From Bacteroidota bacterium (GTDB lineage Bacteria; Bacteroidota; Bacteroidia; B-17B0; B-17BO): 10,687 nucleotides of DNA. The first letter of the stretch is position 1. The number at the start of each line of letters is the position of its first letter. The stretch is taken from the NCBI GenBank assembly GCA_025356715.1, contig JANXRU010000404.1, positions 1 to 10,687 on the forward strand. Direction: 5' to 3'. The notes under the pieces were generated by a model. It did no database searches and was not told the origin of the DNA. It saw nothing but the letters and a program-made list of their open reading frames with translations. Shown here one piece after another: positions 1-7,340 of this stretch. The position numbers and the translations under genes were made by a program.

Positions 1-1
1 A

Positions 2-1288
2 ATGACCTACCCACAAACTTTAGATTATTTATTCTCTAAACTACCCATGTATCAAAGAGTTGGGGCGGCGGCCTACAAAGCCGATTTAAATAATACCATT
101 GCCATTTGTAAAGCCTTAGGTAATCCCGAAAAAAAAATAAAGTGTATTCATGTAGCAGGAACCAATGGCAAAGGTTCATCATCACATATGTTAGCGGCTG
201 TTTTACAACAAGCAGGCTATAAAACAGGGTTATACACATCTCCTCATTTAGTTGATTTCAGAGAGCGTATCAAGATCAATGGCAAAATGATTTCGAAACA
301 AGACGTTGTAACATTTGTAGAGGATTACCAAAAATTATTTGAAACCATAGAGCCTTCTTTTTTTGAATGGACAGTTGGTTTAGCCTTTCATTACTTTGCG
401 CAACAAGAAGTAGATGTTGCTATAATTGAAGTGGGGTTGGGCGGACGTTTAGACTCGACTAACGTGATAACACCCGAATGTAGCCTTATTACAAACATAG
501 GCCTCGACCATGTGAATTTATTAGGCGATACCATTCAAAAAATTGCGACAGAAAAAGCAGGCATTATTAAAGCACGTATACCTGTAACCATAAGCCAAAC
601 ACAACTCGATTGTTTAAACATATTTAATAATACGGCGCGTGCATTAAAAGCTCCCATTGAGTTTGCCGATAAAAATTATAAAATCAACGCTTTTTCATAC
701 TCAAACAATTTATTAAACATCGAGTTGCTTCATAAAAAAACAAATACAGTTCATTCTTACGAATTAGATTTGTTAGGTTCCTATCAACTAAAAAATGTAA
801 TGGGCGTTTTAAATACCATTGATATATTAAAAAACAAAGGCTACATCATTCAAGAACATGCTATTGTTGGTGCCTTAAAACGCGTACAAAAACTTACTGG
901 ATTACAAGGTCGTTGGCAAACTCTCTCTCAAAAACCTTTAGTAATAGTAGATACAGGCCATAACGAAGATGGGATTAAGGAAGTATTACAAAATATAAAA
1001 CGTTATAACTATACTAAATTGCATTTTGTTTTAGGAATTGTAAATGATAAAGACATTACTAAAATACTAAACCTATTACCAAAAGAAGCAACTTACTATT
1101 TTTGTAAAGCGTCTATTCCACGAGCATTAGACGAAAAAGAATTATGCATTCGAGCAAGTAAAAGTGGCTTAATAGGTAAGACTTACAAAACTGTTCCTGA
1201 AGCTTTAGAAAAGGCTAAAAAACAAGCAAAAGCAAACGATTTAATTTTTGTTGGCGGCAGTACATTTACGGTGGCCGATGTGCTATAA
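2..1288 (+). CDS. folC: Bifunctional dihydrofolate synthase / folylpolyglutamate synthase
   Basis: Cytoplasmic ATP-dependent ligase of the Mur ligase superfamily; the family joins glutamate to dihydropteroate and then adds further glutamates to reduced folates. The 428 residues show the family signatures in order: an N-terminal region with QRVGAAAYK (about residues 18-26), the P-loop GTNGKGS (53-59), SPHL with FRERI (80-90), EVGLGGRLDSTN (143-154), IGLDH (166-170), EKAGIIK (184-190) containing the lysine usually carbamylated in this family, GRW (303-305), and DTGHN (317-321) in place of the common DxAHN motif of the C-terminal domain. Length matches full-size FolC. The ATG lies one base inside the window, and the following residues fit a normal FolC N-terminus, so the gene is probably complete, although an upstream start cannot be excluded. 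It converges on the lipoprotein gene with a 20-base gap and no clear terminator hairpin. Identification is firm; whether it has one or both activities is inferred. Confidence 0.96.
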   Translation: MTYPQTLDYLFSKLPMYQRVGAAAYKADLNNTIAICKALGNPEKKIKCIHVAGTNGKGSSSHMLAAVLQQAGYKTGLYTSPHLVDFRERIKINGKMISKQDVVTFVEDYQKLFETIEPSFFEWTVGLAFHYFAQQEVDVAIIEVGLGGRLDSTNVITPECSLITNIGLDHVNLLGDTIQKIATEKAGIIKARIPVTISQTQLDCLNIFNNTARALKAPIEFADKNYKINAFSYSNNLLNIELLHKKTNTVHSYELDLLGSYQLKNVMGVLNTIDILKNKGYIIQEHAIVGALKRVQKLTGLQGRWQTLSQKPLVIVDTGHNEDGIKEVLQNIKRYNYTKLHFVLGIVNDKDITKILNLLPKEATYYFCKASIPRALDEKELCIRASKSGLIGKTYKTVPEALEKAKKQAKANDLIFVGGSTFTVADVL

Positions 1289-1308
1289 TTAAAATTGGAA
1301 GACTTTAT

Positions 1309-1773
1309 TTAATGCATTTTAAAAACAATCTCTCCCATATCTTTTTTAAAAAATGTATCGAATGTTTGCGGAATAATCTCAATAACTTTTTCGTGATTAA
1401 TAATCCGAATCTGCTTTAAATTAAAATTTCTTGAATTAATAAAATACTGATTATAGCCAGTGTAATGGTCGTTAGATAAATGTCCTATAATAACACTGCT
1501 ATTAGCAGGTATAACCAACTTAACAGAAAGAAGAGTTGTATCTGTATCTAAAATAGTTAAAGGGTTTTCCCAATCGATAGTTCCTGAAGCGGTTAATGTA
1601 TAAGCCGTTGGAATCTGATCAAATATATCAAAGCCCTTTGTAGAATCTTTTAATTTATAATCAATATTAATAGACGATGAAGACGTGTTTGAAATGATAA
1701 AATATTCTTGCCACGAACAGCCAGTAAATAGAACGGCAATAATCGTAAATAGAAATACTATTTTATATTTCAT
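1309..1773 (-). CDS. Small putative lipoprotein of unknown function
   Basis: This 154-residue protein starts with a short basic N-terminus, a hydrophobic core (residues 5-17) and LFTGC with the cysteine at 19. That is a plausible lipobox for signal peptidase II, so the mature protein would be a lipid-anchored envelope protein of about 136 residues beginning CSWQEYF. The mature part has alternating hydrophobic and polar stretches, for example LLSVKLVIPANSSVIIGHL, which suggest a small beta-rich domain. I recognise no family or catalytic motif. The ATG start is set by the signal peptide. The gene stands alone on the minus strand between folC, which it faces, and ruvB, from which it diverges across 178 bases. 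No consensus Bacteroidota promoter was found before it. The reading frame is very likely real; the function is unknown. Confidence 0.8.
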   Translation of the reverse strand: MKYKIVFLFTIIAVLFTGCSWQEYFIISNTSSSSINIDYKLKDSTKGFDIFDQIPTAYTLTASGTIDWENPLTILDTDTTLLSVKLVIPANSSVIIGHLSNDHYTGYNQYFINSRNFNLKQIRIINHEKVIEIIPQTFDTFFKKDMGEIVFKMH

Positions 1774-1951
1774 ACATTCTTATTTTTGAAATTAGCAATA
1801 GACTTTATATAATAATAAAGAATATTTTAAACTTAAGCAATAAAATAATTCAAATTCAACAATGAGGCCAATATTATTAAATTAACATTCGCTAAAATGC
1901 TACAATTTATAGCAGTAATACACTTTATAATTATGTACTTTTACAATAATA

Positions 1952-2980
1952 ATGAATGAAAATTTAGACGCTAATAACGAAAAGTTAACTAACACCGATA
2001 AGGATTACGAAAAAGCCTTACGTCCTGTGGAATTTGATGATTTCAGCGGGCAAGCATCGGTAGTTGATAATTTATTGGTTTTTGTGCAAGCTGCTAAAAA
2101 ACGCGAAGAAGCGCTCGATCATGTTCTTTTACATGGCCCACCAGGCTTAGGAAAAACAACCTTAGCTCATATTATATCAAATGATTTAGGAGTTAATTTA
2201 AGAGTAACAAGTGGGCCAGTATTGGATAAGCCGGGGGATTTAGCAGGTTTATTAACGAACCTAGAGCCGTTTGATGTATTGTTTATTGACGAGATTCATC
2301 GCTTAAGTCCCATCGTAGAAGAGTATTTATATTCAGCGATGGAAGATTATAAAATTGACATTATGATTGATAGTGGGCCAAACGCGCGCACTGTTCAAAT
2401 AAAATTAAATCCATTCACCTTAGTTGGCGCCACCACTCGTAGTGGCTTATTAACAGCCCCTTTACGAGCGCGTTTCGGAATTACTTCTCGTTTAAATTAT
2501 TACGACAGTAAAGTATTAACTGGTATTGTACAACGCAGTTCTTCTATTTTAGGTATTGAAATTGCAGATGAAGCTGCTTACGAAATTGCTCGCAGGAGCC
2601 GAGGAACGCCCCGTATAGCCAATGCTTTACTTAGACGCGTTAGAGATTTTGCTCAAATAAAAGGAAATGGAACTATCGATTTAGATATTGCAACTTACGG
2701 CTTAAAAGCTTTAAACGTAGATAAAAATGGGTTAGATGAAATGGATATTCGTATTCTTTCTGCCATCATCGATAAATTTAAAGGTGGGCCTGTTGGCATT
2801 ACTACCATTAGTACGGCGGTTGGCGAGGAATCAGGAACCATTGAAGAAGTATATGAACCTTTTTTAATTCAGGAAGGCTATTTAGCCCGCACACAAAGAG
2901 GAAGAGAAGCAACCGAAAAAGCATACAAACATTTAGGCAAATCTTTTAAAGGGAGATTAGGCGGTTTATTTGAGGATTAA
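1952..2980 (+). CDS. ruvB: Holliday junction branch migration ATPase RuvB
   Basis: Hexameric AAA+ motor that, with RuvA, drives branch migration of Holliday junctions in recombinational repair. All 342 residues align with the family by eye: N-terminal [12 protein letters not shown] (23-34), Walker A GPPGLGKT (62-69), Walker B FIDEIH (111-116), sensor-1 region GATTR (159-163), LRARFG (171-176) holding the likely arginine finger R172, sensor-2 region [18 protein letters not shown], and a C-terminal winged-helix part with GGPVGITT and TQRGREAT. The length is normal. The ATG has no Shine-Dalgarno sequence before it but an AT-rich leader, as is usual in Bacteroidota. It is the first gene of a run of four plus-strand genes; 38 bases separate it from the DUF433 gene. 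ruvA and ruvC are not in this window, which is common outside the proteobacteria. Confidence 0.98.
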   Translation: MNENLDANNEKLTNTDKDYEKALRPVEFDDFSGQASVVDNLLVFVQAAKKREEALDHVLLHGPPGLGKTTLAHIISNDLGVNLRVTSGPVLDKPGDLAGLLTNLEPFDVLFIDEIHRLSPIVEEYLYSAMEDYKIDIMIDSGPNARTVQIKLNPFTLVGATTRSGLLTAPLRARFGITSRLNYYDSKVLTGIVQRSSSILGIEIADEAAYEIARRSRGTPRIANALLRRVRDFAQIKGNGTIDLDIATYGLKALNVDKNGLDEMDIRILSAIIDKFKGGPVGITTISTAVGEESGTIEEVYEPFLIQEGYLARTQRGREATEKAYKHLGKSFKGRLGGLFED

Positions 2981-3018
2981 TTTTTTATTTTAAAATTAAA
3001 TAAACTACCTTTAATGTA

Positions 3019-3240
3019 ATGAATTACTCTCACTTTATATCCATTAATCCAACTATAAGATTTGGCAAACCTTGTATAACTGGCACTCGTATTAGCCTAT
3101 ATGATGTATTAGGTTGGTTTGCATCGGGTATGACTATGGTGGAAATATTAGAGGACTTTCCTCAATTATCTAAAGAAAAAATACAAGCATGTTTGGCCTT
3201 TGCGGCAGATAGAGAACATCAGTTTAAGATTGCATCATGA
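3019..3240 (+). CDS. DUF433 family antitoxin-like protein
   Basis: A 73-residue protein matching the DUF433 family, known as the small helix-turn-helix-like partner of DUF5615 PIN-like proteins in VapBC-type toxin-antitoxin pairs. The family signature RFGKPCITGTRI is at residues 14-25, followed by the YDVLGWFASGM segment (28-38) and the DFPQLSKEKIQACLAFA helix (46-62). It appears full length. Its TGA stop overlaps the ATG of the next gene in an ATGA (3237-3240), the translationally coupled arrangement typical of these pairs. In the family the antitoxin neutralises its partner and may regulate its own promoter; that role here is inferred from family and context. Because the partner looks truncated, this may be an orphaned or relic antitoxin. 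The ATG at 3019 is preferred; another at 3014 runs straight into a stop. Confidence 0.88.
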   Translation: MNYSHFISINPTIRFGKPCITGTRISLYDVLGWFASGMTMVEILEDFPQLSKEKIQACLAFAADREHQFKIAS

Positions 3241-3425
3241 TAAACATATTATTAGATGAGCATCTTTCTTTTAAAATAAAAAAAGAATTGAAAATTTTTT
3301 TTGATAATTTAAAACACGTTTGCGATTTAAATTTAATTAATGTAGACGATTTTAGTACTTGGGATTACACAAAAAACCCCCATTATCCTATTATAACATT
3401 TAATGCCGACTTTATTAATTTCTAA
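3237..3425 (+). pseudogene. DUF5615 PIN-like toxin, C-terminally truncated
   Basis: The 62-residue product begins INILLDEHLS, with acidic residues D7 and E8, and ends ITFNADFINF, with D58. These are the usual start and central motif (often TxDxDF) of DUF5615 PIN-like proteins, the toxin side of DUF433 pairs. Full-length members have, from memory, about 100-120 residues and carry a PP-x-V/I and GN-type region after the ADF motif. Here a TAA follows almost at once, and none of the three forward frames up to the queG start shows the missing part, so this is more likely a deletion than a point frameshift. It overlaps the DUF433 gene by 4 bases. I call it a truncated, probably inactive toxin. A genuine short variant that keeps the acidic residues cannot be excluded, and the frame may still be translated. 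Confidence 0.68.
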
Positions 3426-3448
3426 AAATTTATTAGGTCTATTTATCC

Positions 3449-4366
3449 TTGAATTCCCAACTACATACACAACTCATTAAAACAGAAGCCAAACGTTTAG
3501 GCTTTGATTTTTGTGGTATTTCCAAAGCAGAATTTTTAGAAGAAGAAGCGCCTCGTTTGGAACAATGGCTAAAAGCCTCCATGCACGGCCAAATGCAATA
3601 CATGGAAAATTATTTCGACAAACGATTAGACCCAACACTTTTGGTAGAAGGTGCTAAATCGGTTGTATCTTTACTCTTTAATTATTACCCCGAACAAACT
3701 CAAAACCCTGATGCACCCAAAATTTCAAAATATGCCTATGGTAATGATTACCACGAGATCATCAAAGAAAAATTAAAAGAATTTGTTGATACACTCAAAG
3801 TTCACATTGGCGATATTAACGGCAGAGTGTTTGTAGATAGCGCACCAGTGCTTGATAAAGCTTGGGCAAAAAAAAGTGGCTTAGGTTGGATTGGTAAAAA
3901 TGCCAACCTCATTAATAAACAACAGGGATCTTTTTTTTTCATCGCTGAATTGATTATTGATATTGAATTAGACTATGATGGCCCCCTAAAAGATTACTGT
4001 GGCACTTGCACTAAATGCCTAGATTCTTGCCCTACAGAGGCTATTGTAGCGCCTTATATTGTTGATGGAAGTAAATGCATTAGTTATTTAACTATTGAAT
4101 TAAAAGAAGCGATCCCTTTCGAATTTAAACACAAAATGGATAATTGGGTTTTTGGCTGCGATGTGTGTCAGGATGTGTGTCCGTGGAATAGCTTTAGCCA
4201 AGTGCATCATGAGCCACAACTAAAAAACACCAATGGCTTAATTGATTTTTCTAAAGATGAATGGTATGAGTTAAGTGAAGAATTATTTAATTCTGTATTT
4301 AAACACAGTGCCATCAAACGCGCTAAATACAAGGGATTAAAACGTAACTTAGAATTTTTGAAGTGA
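3449..4366 (+). CDS. queG: Epoxyqueuosine reductase QueG
   Basis: QueG reduces epoxyqueuosine to queuosine in the wobble position of GUN-anticodon tRNAs, the last step of queuosine synthesis, using cobalamin and two [4Fe-4S] clusters. The 305-residue product shows FDFCGIS (19-25), [10 protein letters not shown] (128-137) containing the family's conserved active-site aspartate (D130 here), GLGWIGKN (144-151), a ferredoxin-like cluster motif with C184, C187, C190 and C194 followed by PTEAI, another cysteine at 210, and a second group C237, C240 and C244 ([11 protein letters not shown]). Length is a little under the roughly 380 residues of E. coli QueG, as in shorter family members. The start is a TTG: the next upstream in-frame codons reach a stop at 3434 with no ATG, and the residues after the TTG fit the normal QueG N-terminus. 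It lies 23 bases after the truncated toxin and converges on the next gene with a 5-base gap. Confidence 0.95.
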   Translation: MNSQLHTQLIKTEAKRLGFDFCGISKAEFLEEEAPRLEQWLKASMHGQMQYMENYFDKRLDPTLLVEGAKSVVSLLFNYYPEQTQNPDAPKISKYAYGNDYHEIIKEKLKEFVDTLKVHIGDINGRVFVDSAPVLDKAWAKKSGLGWIGKNANLINKQQGSFFFIAELIIDIELDYDGPLKDYCGTCTKCLDSCPTEAIVAPYIVDGSKCISYLTIELKEAIPFEFKHKMDNWVFGCDVCQDVCPWNSFSQVHHEPQLKNTNGLIDFSKDEWYELSEELFNSVFKHSAIKRAKYKGLKRNLEFLK

Positions 4367-4371
4367 TTCGT

Positions 4372-5280
4372 TTAAATAGGTAAAAAAGGAATTGATCTCA
4401 TTTTTTCTTCGTATTTACAATTTAATGTACTTACAATATCATAAGGATCTGCTATAAAACAAGTTATTGAAATGTAAGTTCCATCATTAAGGATAAACCA
4501 TACATAAGAATAATTATCCCAAGATGCTCGACTTGAATCTGAAAATGTTAATTGACATCTAAAAATATCATCTCGATTAAACTTAATCTCTTTAGACCCT
4601 TTTAAATATGTTAATTCATGATTTCGTGTATCTATAATTACTTTCGCAGATTTATTTTTTATAATATAAGTTAAATGTAAAATAAAACTTGGTAACCAAC
4701 CTAAAATAAGAAATACATAAAGAATTACTGGTAATCCAAAATCTTTTATTTTATCTAAAACAAATAACCCTAAAGAAAAACCAAGCCATAAAAAAGTCGA
4801 ATACCCCAATGCTTTAAAATGTTTCGGGCTATACAAAAATTCCATATTTACAGGAGTCTTTAACTTTTTCTCTTCTTTAGTACTTGAACTAGTTTCTGTA
4901 GGAATATTTTTCAATTGTATATGAGACTCAATATTATTGTCAAAAAAGAAATCTATTATTTCTTCTACTGTATAATTCTTTTTTTCAAAGTCATTAGAAA
5001 TATAAAATTCAGAATATTTTTTACTGGCAAAATTTGAATATTCAACTGTAAAACCCTTTAAACTAACAGCTTCAATGTGCAGCTGTCTCTGGTCATCCGA
5101 TTCAAATATTATTTTAGGTATTGTTGGATTATCGTTACTCCTTTTATAATCGTTTATTTCTTTATCCCAAGGAAATAACTGAAATTCATCAATCGCATTA
5201 TCTTTGTCTATCATTCCTTTTAATTGAAATTGATCAGAATAATTCTCAGAATATTGTGTTTTCCAATTATAAATCGACAT
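4372..5280 (-). CDS. Two-helix membrane protein with a possible PH-like C-terminal domain, unknown function
   Basis: I do not recognise this 302-residue protein. Residues 1-130 are soluble, polar and acidic, with WK and PWDKE near the start; 131-141 is a Ser/Thr/Lys/Glu linker. Two hydrophobic stretches at about 157-175 and 182-207 look like a transmembrane hairpin joined by DKIKDFG. The tail, from about 212, reads as beta strands: KVIIDTRNHELTYLKG, KEIKFNRDDIFRCQLTF, then YVWFILNDGTYISITCF. This resembles bacterial PH-like domains that follow transmembrane helices, but that is a judgement from pattern only. There is no signal peptide, so both large domains are probably cytoplasmic. It lies 19 bases downstream of the carboxypeptidase-regulatory-domain gene on the same strand and is probably co-transcribed with it. 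Base composition is more AT-rich than in the housekeeping genes around it. Confidence 0.75.
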   Translation of the reverse strand: MSIYNWKTQYSENYSDQFQLKGMIDKDNAIDEFQLFPWDKEINDYKRSNDNPTIPKIIFESDDQRQLHIEAVSLKGFTVEYSNFASKKYSEFYISNDFEKKNYTVEEIIDFFFDNNIESHIQLKNIPTETSSSTKEEKKLKTPVNMEFLYSPKHFKALGYSTFLWLGFSLGLFVLDKIKDFGLPVILYVFLILGWLPSFILHLTYIIKNKSAKVIIDTRNHELTYLKGSKEIKFNRDDIFRCQLTFSDSSRASWDNYSYVWFILNDGTYISITCFIADPYDIVSTLNCKYEEKMRSIPFLPI

Positions 5281-5299
5281 AAATTTTTATACTTATTAA

Positions 5300-5998
5300 T
5301 TACTTCTTCTCATCTTTCCATCTGTAATAGCAATCCATTACGCGGTAGTATAAATCATATCCATCGTGATTGATGATATAATCATTACTTAAATAGTAAC
5401 AGTATTTCCTAAATTTCTCGAAATCAATTTTATCATCACCTGTTAATTTCCGTAATACCTCCGCATTAAATTTTTTGGCAACTTCTTCTTGTATAAAAAT
5501 ATCTTCAAATATTTTTGCTAACTTCCTTTGCTCTCTTCCTTTCTGACTAAACTGCATATATAGCGCAGAAATAGGGCTTTCCATCGCATTAATCACAGAG
5601 GTTTTAGATCCCTGAATGACACGTTTCATATAATCTTTTTCGTAGGGCTTTAATTTAAAATCACTCACCACTACTTGATTTAATCTATAACCAGATTCTA
5701 TCATCACTACTTTACAATCTTTATAAACGCCCTTATAGAGCTTAGCAGCTGACAATTTAAGACGCATATAACCAACAAAAGAAAAAATAATAGAGTCTTT
5801 ATCAGAGGCTTGAATGGAGAAACGGCCATTACCATCGCTCATTTTCCCAAGCCCTGTTTGCGCGTTAATCACATATACAAAAGGCATTGGCGTAACGCTA
5901 TCAGACTCTGTTACAATGCCTTTGATGGTATTTTGCGCAAAGACACAAGGCCCGTACCAAAAGAATAAAATAGCAATTATAAAAAAATGTTTCTTCAA
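5300..5998 (-). CDS. Secreted protein with carboxypeptidase-like regulatory domain
   Basis: A 232-residue envelope protein typical of Bacteroidota. Residues 1-21 form a signal peptide (MKKHF, a hydrophobic core, then a likely cleavage A21-Q22). Residues 24-100 match the carboxypeptidase D regulatory-like beta-sandwich: IKGIVTESDSVTPMPFVYV, then SDGNGRFSI and SIIFSFVGY, the same fold found at the N-terminus of many TonB-dependent receptors. The second half (about 115-232) is charged and probably helical, with SPISALYMQFSQKGREQRKL (141-160); it belongs to a group of Bacteroidota proteins of unknown function, and no enzyme motif is seen. The start is TTG; the frame stays open upstream to a stop near 6077, but with no ATG, and the TTG places the signal peptide correctly. 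It is the first gene of a likely two-gene minus-strand unit and diverges from dnaX. Confidence 0.85.
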   Translation of the reverse strand: MKKHFFIIAILFFWYGPCVFAQNTIKGIVTESDSVTPMPFVYVINAQTGLGKMSDGNGRFSIQASDKDSIIFSFVGYMRLKLSAAKLYKGVYKDCKVVMIESGYRLNQVVVSDFKLKPYEKDYMKRVIQGSKTSVINAMESPISALYMQFSQKGREQRKLAKIFEDIFIQEEVAKKFNAEVLRKLTGDDKIDFEKFRKYCYYLSNDYIINHDGYDLYYRVMDCYYRWKDEKK

Positions 5999-6019
5999 AA
6001 AAAATAGATTCAGAGTTTC

Positions 6020-6112
6020 AACACAGAGCCTATGAGTTTTTTGAGAGCACTGAGTTTTTATATAAATAAAATTCTCTTAAAAAAAACTCTGTACGCTCAA
6101 CTACTCTGTGTT
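6020..6112. repeat. Imperfect palindromic (interspersed-type) repeat with CACAGAG/CTCTGTG arms
   Basis: AACACAGAG (6020-6028) is perfectly complementary to CTCTGTGTT (6104-6112), and inside it GAGTTTTT (6052-6059) pairs with AAAAACTC (6082-6089); a short TGAG/CTCA pair lies between them. The result is a long imperfect hairpin with internal loops and an AT-rich tip. The arms are built of repeated words such as CACAGAG, CACTGAGTTTTT and CTCTGTG, a composition I associate with short interspersed palindromes seen in many Bacteroidota genomes; that link is from memory. Only this copy is present in the window. It lies between divergent genes, so it is not in the normal place for a terminator. Confidence 0.6.
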
Positions 6113-6130
6113 AAAAATAGTTGTATGTTT

Positions 6131-6138
6131 CAAATATA
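6131..6138 (-). promoter_or_regulatory. Possible -7 element of a Bacteroidota promoter for the 5998-5300 gene
   Basis: On the minus strand these bases read TATATTTG, an exact match to the TAnnTTTG element of Bacteroidota promoters. It faces the secreted regulatory-domain gene, whose start is about 133 bases further along. No TTG is found at the expected distance upstream, so only half of the promoter is supported, and the match could be chance in AT-rich DNA. If it is used, the whole palindromic repeat would be transcribed in the 5' leader. Confidence 0.3.
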
Positions 6139-6212
6139 AAGACTTATTCACAGTTAGTTAATAATTTAACCTTTTTTATAGGGATTTAAAGATTAAATTT
6201 AAACTTTCAATC

Positions 6213-7340
6213 ATGGATAATTTTATAGTATCGGCCCGGAAATATCGCCCCCAACACTTTAACACAGTGGTTGGTCAGAAACATATTACAGATACTTTAA
6301 AACAAGCCATTAAAAATAACAAAATTGCACAAGCGTATTTGTTTTGTGGTCCTCGTGGTGTAGGTAAAACAACCTGCGCACGTATATTCGCTAAAACCAT
6401 TAACTGTACAAGCCTTACTCATGATGGGGAAGCATGCGATGCTTGCGAATCTTGTTTATCATTCAACTCTGGAGCATCACTAAATGTGTATGAATTGGAT
6501 GCGGCATCTAACAACTCCGTTGAAGACATTCGTAATTTAGTGGATCAAGTTCGTTTTGCCCCTCAATTAGGCGATTACAAGGTATATGTCATTGATGAGG
6601 TTCATATGTTATCGAATGCGGCTTTTAATGCCTTTTTGAAAACCCTTGAAGAACCACCTAAACATGCTAAATTTATTTTAGCAACTACCGAGAAGCATAA
6701 AATCATTCCAACTATTTTATCCCGTTGTCAAGTATTTAGTTTTAACCGAATTAAATCGGAAGATATAACCGAGCAATTAGTGCACATTGCCAATAGCGAA
6801 GGTATTACGTTTGAACCTGAAGCATTGAGTGTGATTTCGCAAAAAGCAGATGGTGGGTTACGTGATGCGTGTTCTATTTTTGATCAAATGGTAACCTTTA
6901 CTGGTAATCATTTAACCTACAAAGCAGTTGTAGAAAACTTACATGTACTTGATTACGATTATTATTTTAAACTAACAGATGCCGCCATTAATGGGCGTTT
7001 ACCAGAAGTAATGGTAACCTTTGATGATATTTTAAAAAAAGGATTTGATGGGCATAATTTCATTATTGGTTTTGGTGAACACTTACGTAATTTATTAGTA
7101 AGTAAAGATCCTATTACGGTTCAGTTATTAGAAGTAAGTGAACAACTAAAAAAACGGTTTGCTGAGCAAGCTCAATTATGCCCAACGCCATTTTTACTAA
7201 AATCGTTAGCAGTAATTAATAAATGCGACATTCATTATAAAGCCGCTAAAAACCAGCGATTGCAGGTTGAAATGGCCTTAATGCAAATAAGTTATTTAAA
7301 TGCCGGATCATTAGATGCGGAAAAAAAAAAGATGAGTTAG
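6213..7340 (+). CDS. dnaX: DNA polymerase III clamp-loader subunit DnaX, zero-frame (gamma-like) product
   Basis: ATPase subunit of the clamp loader that opens and loads the beta sliding clamp during replication. The 375-residue zero-frame product covers DnaX domains I-III: FIVSARKYRPQHFNTVVGQ (4-22), Walker A GPRGVGKT (46-53), zinc-binding cysteines probably C65, C75, C78 and C81, Walker B VIDEVH (126-131), sensor-1 LATTE (156-160), the SRC arginine-finger motif (170-172), then a helical collar region to about 365. It ends EKKKMS at a TAG seven to nine bases past a run of ten A. That stop removes the tau-specific C-terminal domain, which continues in the -1 frame to 7936. The zero-frame protein is thus like the gamma form of E. 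coli (431 residues there). The ATG has an AT-rich leader; no consensus promoter was found. Identification is certain; whether the short form is a real product depends on the A-run length being correct. Confidence 0.95.
   Translation: MDNFIVSARKYRPQHFNTVVGQKHITDTLKQAIKNNKIAQAYLFCGPRGVGKTTCARIFAKTINCTSLTHDGEACDACESCLSFNSGASLNVYELDAASNNSVEDIRNLVDQVRFAPQLGDYKVYVIDEVHMLSNAAFNAFLKTLEEPPKHAKFILATTEKHKIIPTILSRCQVFSFNRIKSEDITEQLVHIANSEGITFEPEALSVISQKADGGLRDACSIFDQMVTFTGNHLTYKAVVENLHVLDYDYYFKLTDAAINGRLPEVMVTFDDILKKGFDGHNFIIGFGEHLRNLLVSKDPITVQLLEVSEQLKKRFAEQAQLCPTPFLLKSLAVINKCDIHYKAAKNQRLQVEMALMQISYLNAGSLDAEKKKMS
7321..7331 (+). promoter_or_regulatory. Frameshift / slippage site in dnaX (A10-G)
   Basis: A run of ten A followed by G sits at codons 370-373 of dnaX. 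Read in phase, it ends in A AAA AAG (7325-7331), the same slippery heptamer as in E. coli dnaX. A -1 slip re-reads it as AAA AAA and continues with GAT into the tau frame. Adding one A to the transcript by polymerase slippage, as described for the A9 run of Thermus dnaX, gives the same frame. The zero-frame TAG is at 7338-7340. Ribosome and polymerase slippage cannot be told apart from DNA alone, and a homopolymer length error would also fit. Confidence 0.7.

Noticed and set aside
36..239. Minus-strand open frame of 67 codons inside folC
   Set aside because: It lies wholly within folC on the opposite strand, and its sequence has no recognisable features.
1936..1943. TACTTTTA before ruvB as a -7 promoter element
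   Set aside because: It misses the final G of TAnnTTTG and has no TTG at the right distance upstream.
2984..3004. AT-only hairpin (TTTATTT / AAATAAA) after ruvB as a terminator
   Set aside because: The stem has no G-C pairs and no clear U-tract after it, and the next gene follows closely on the same strand.
5814..6035. Plus-strand open frame of 73 codons opposite the secreted regulatory-domain gene
   Set aside because: It runs antisense to a signal peptide and a recognised beta-sandwich domain, and its end falls in the palindromic repeat.
6194..6201. TAAATTTA before dnaX as a -7 promoter element
   Set aside because: It differs from consensus at the last base, has no -33 element, and lies only 11 bases from the ATG.
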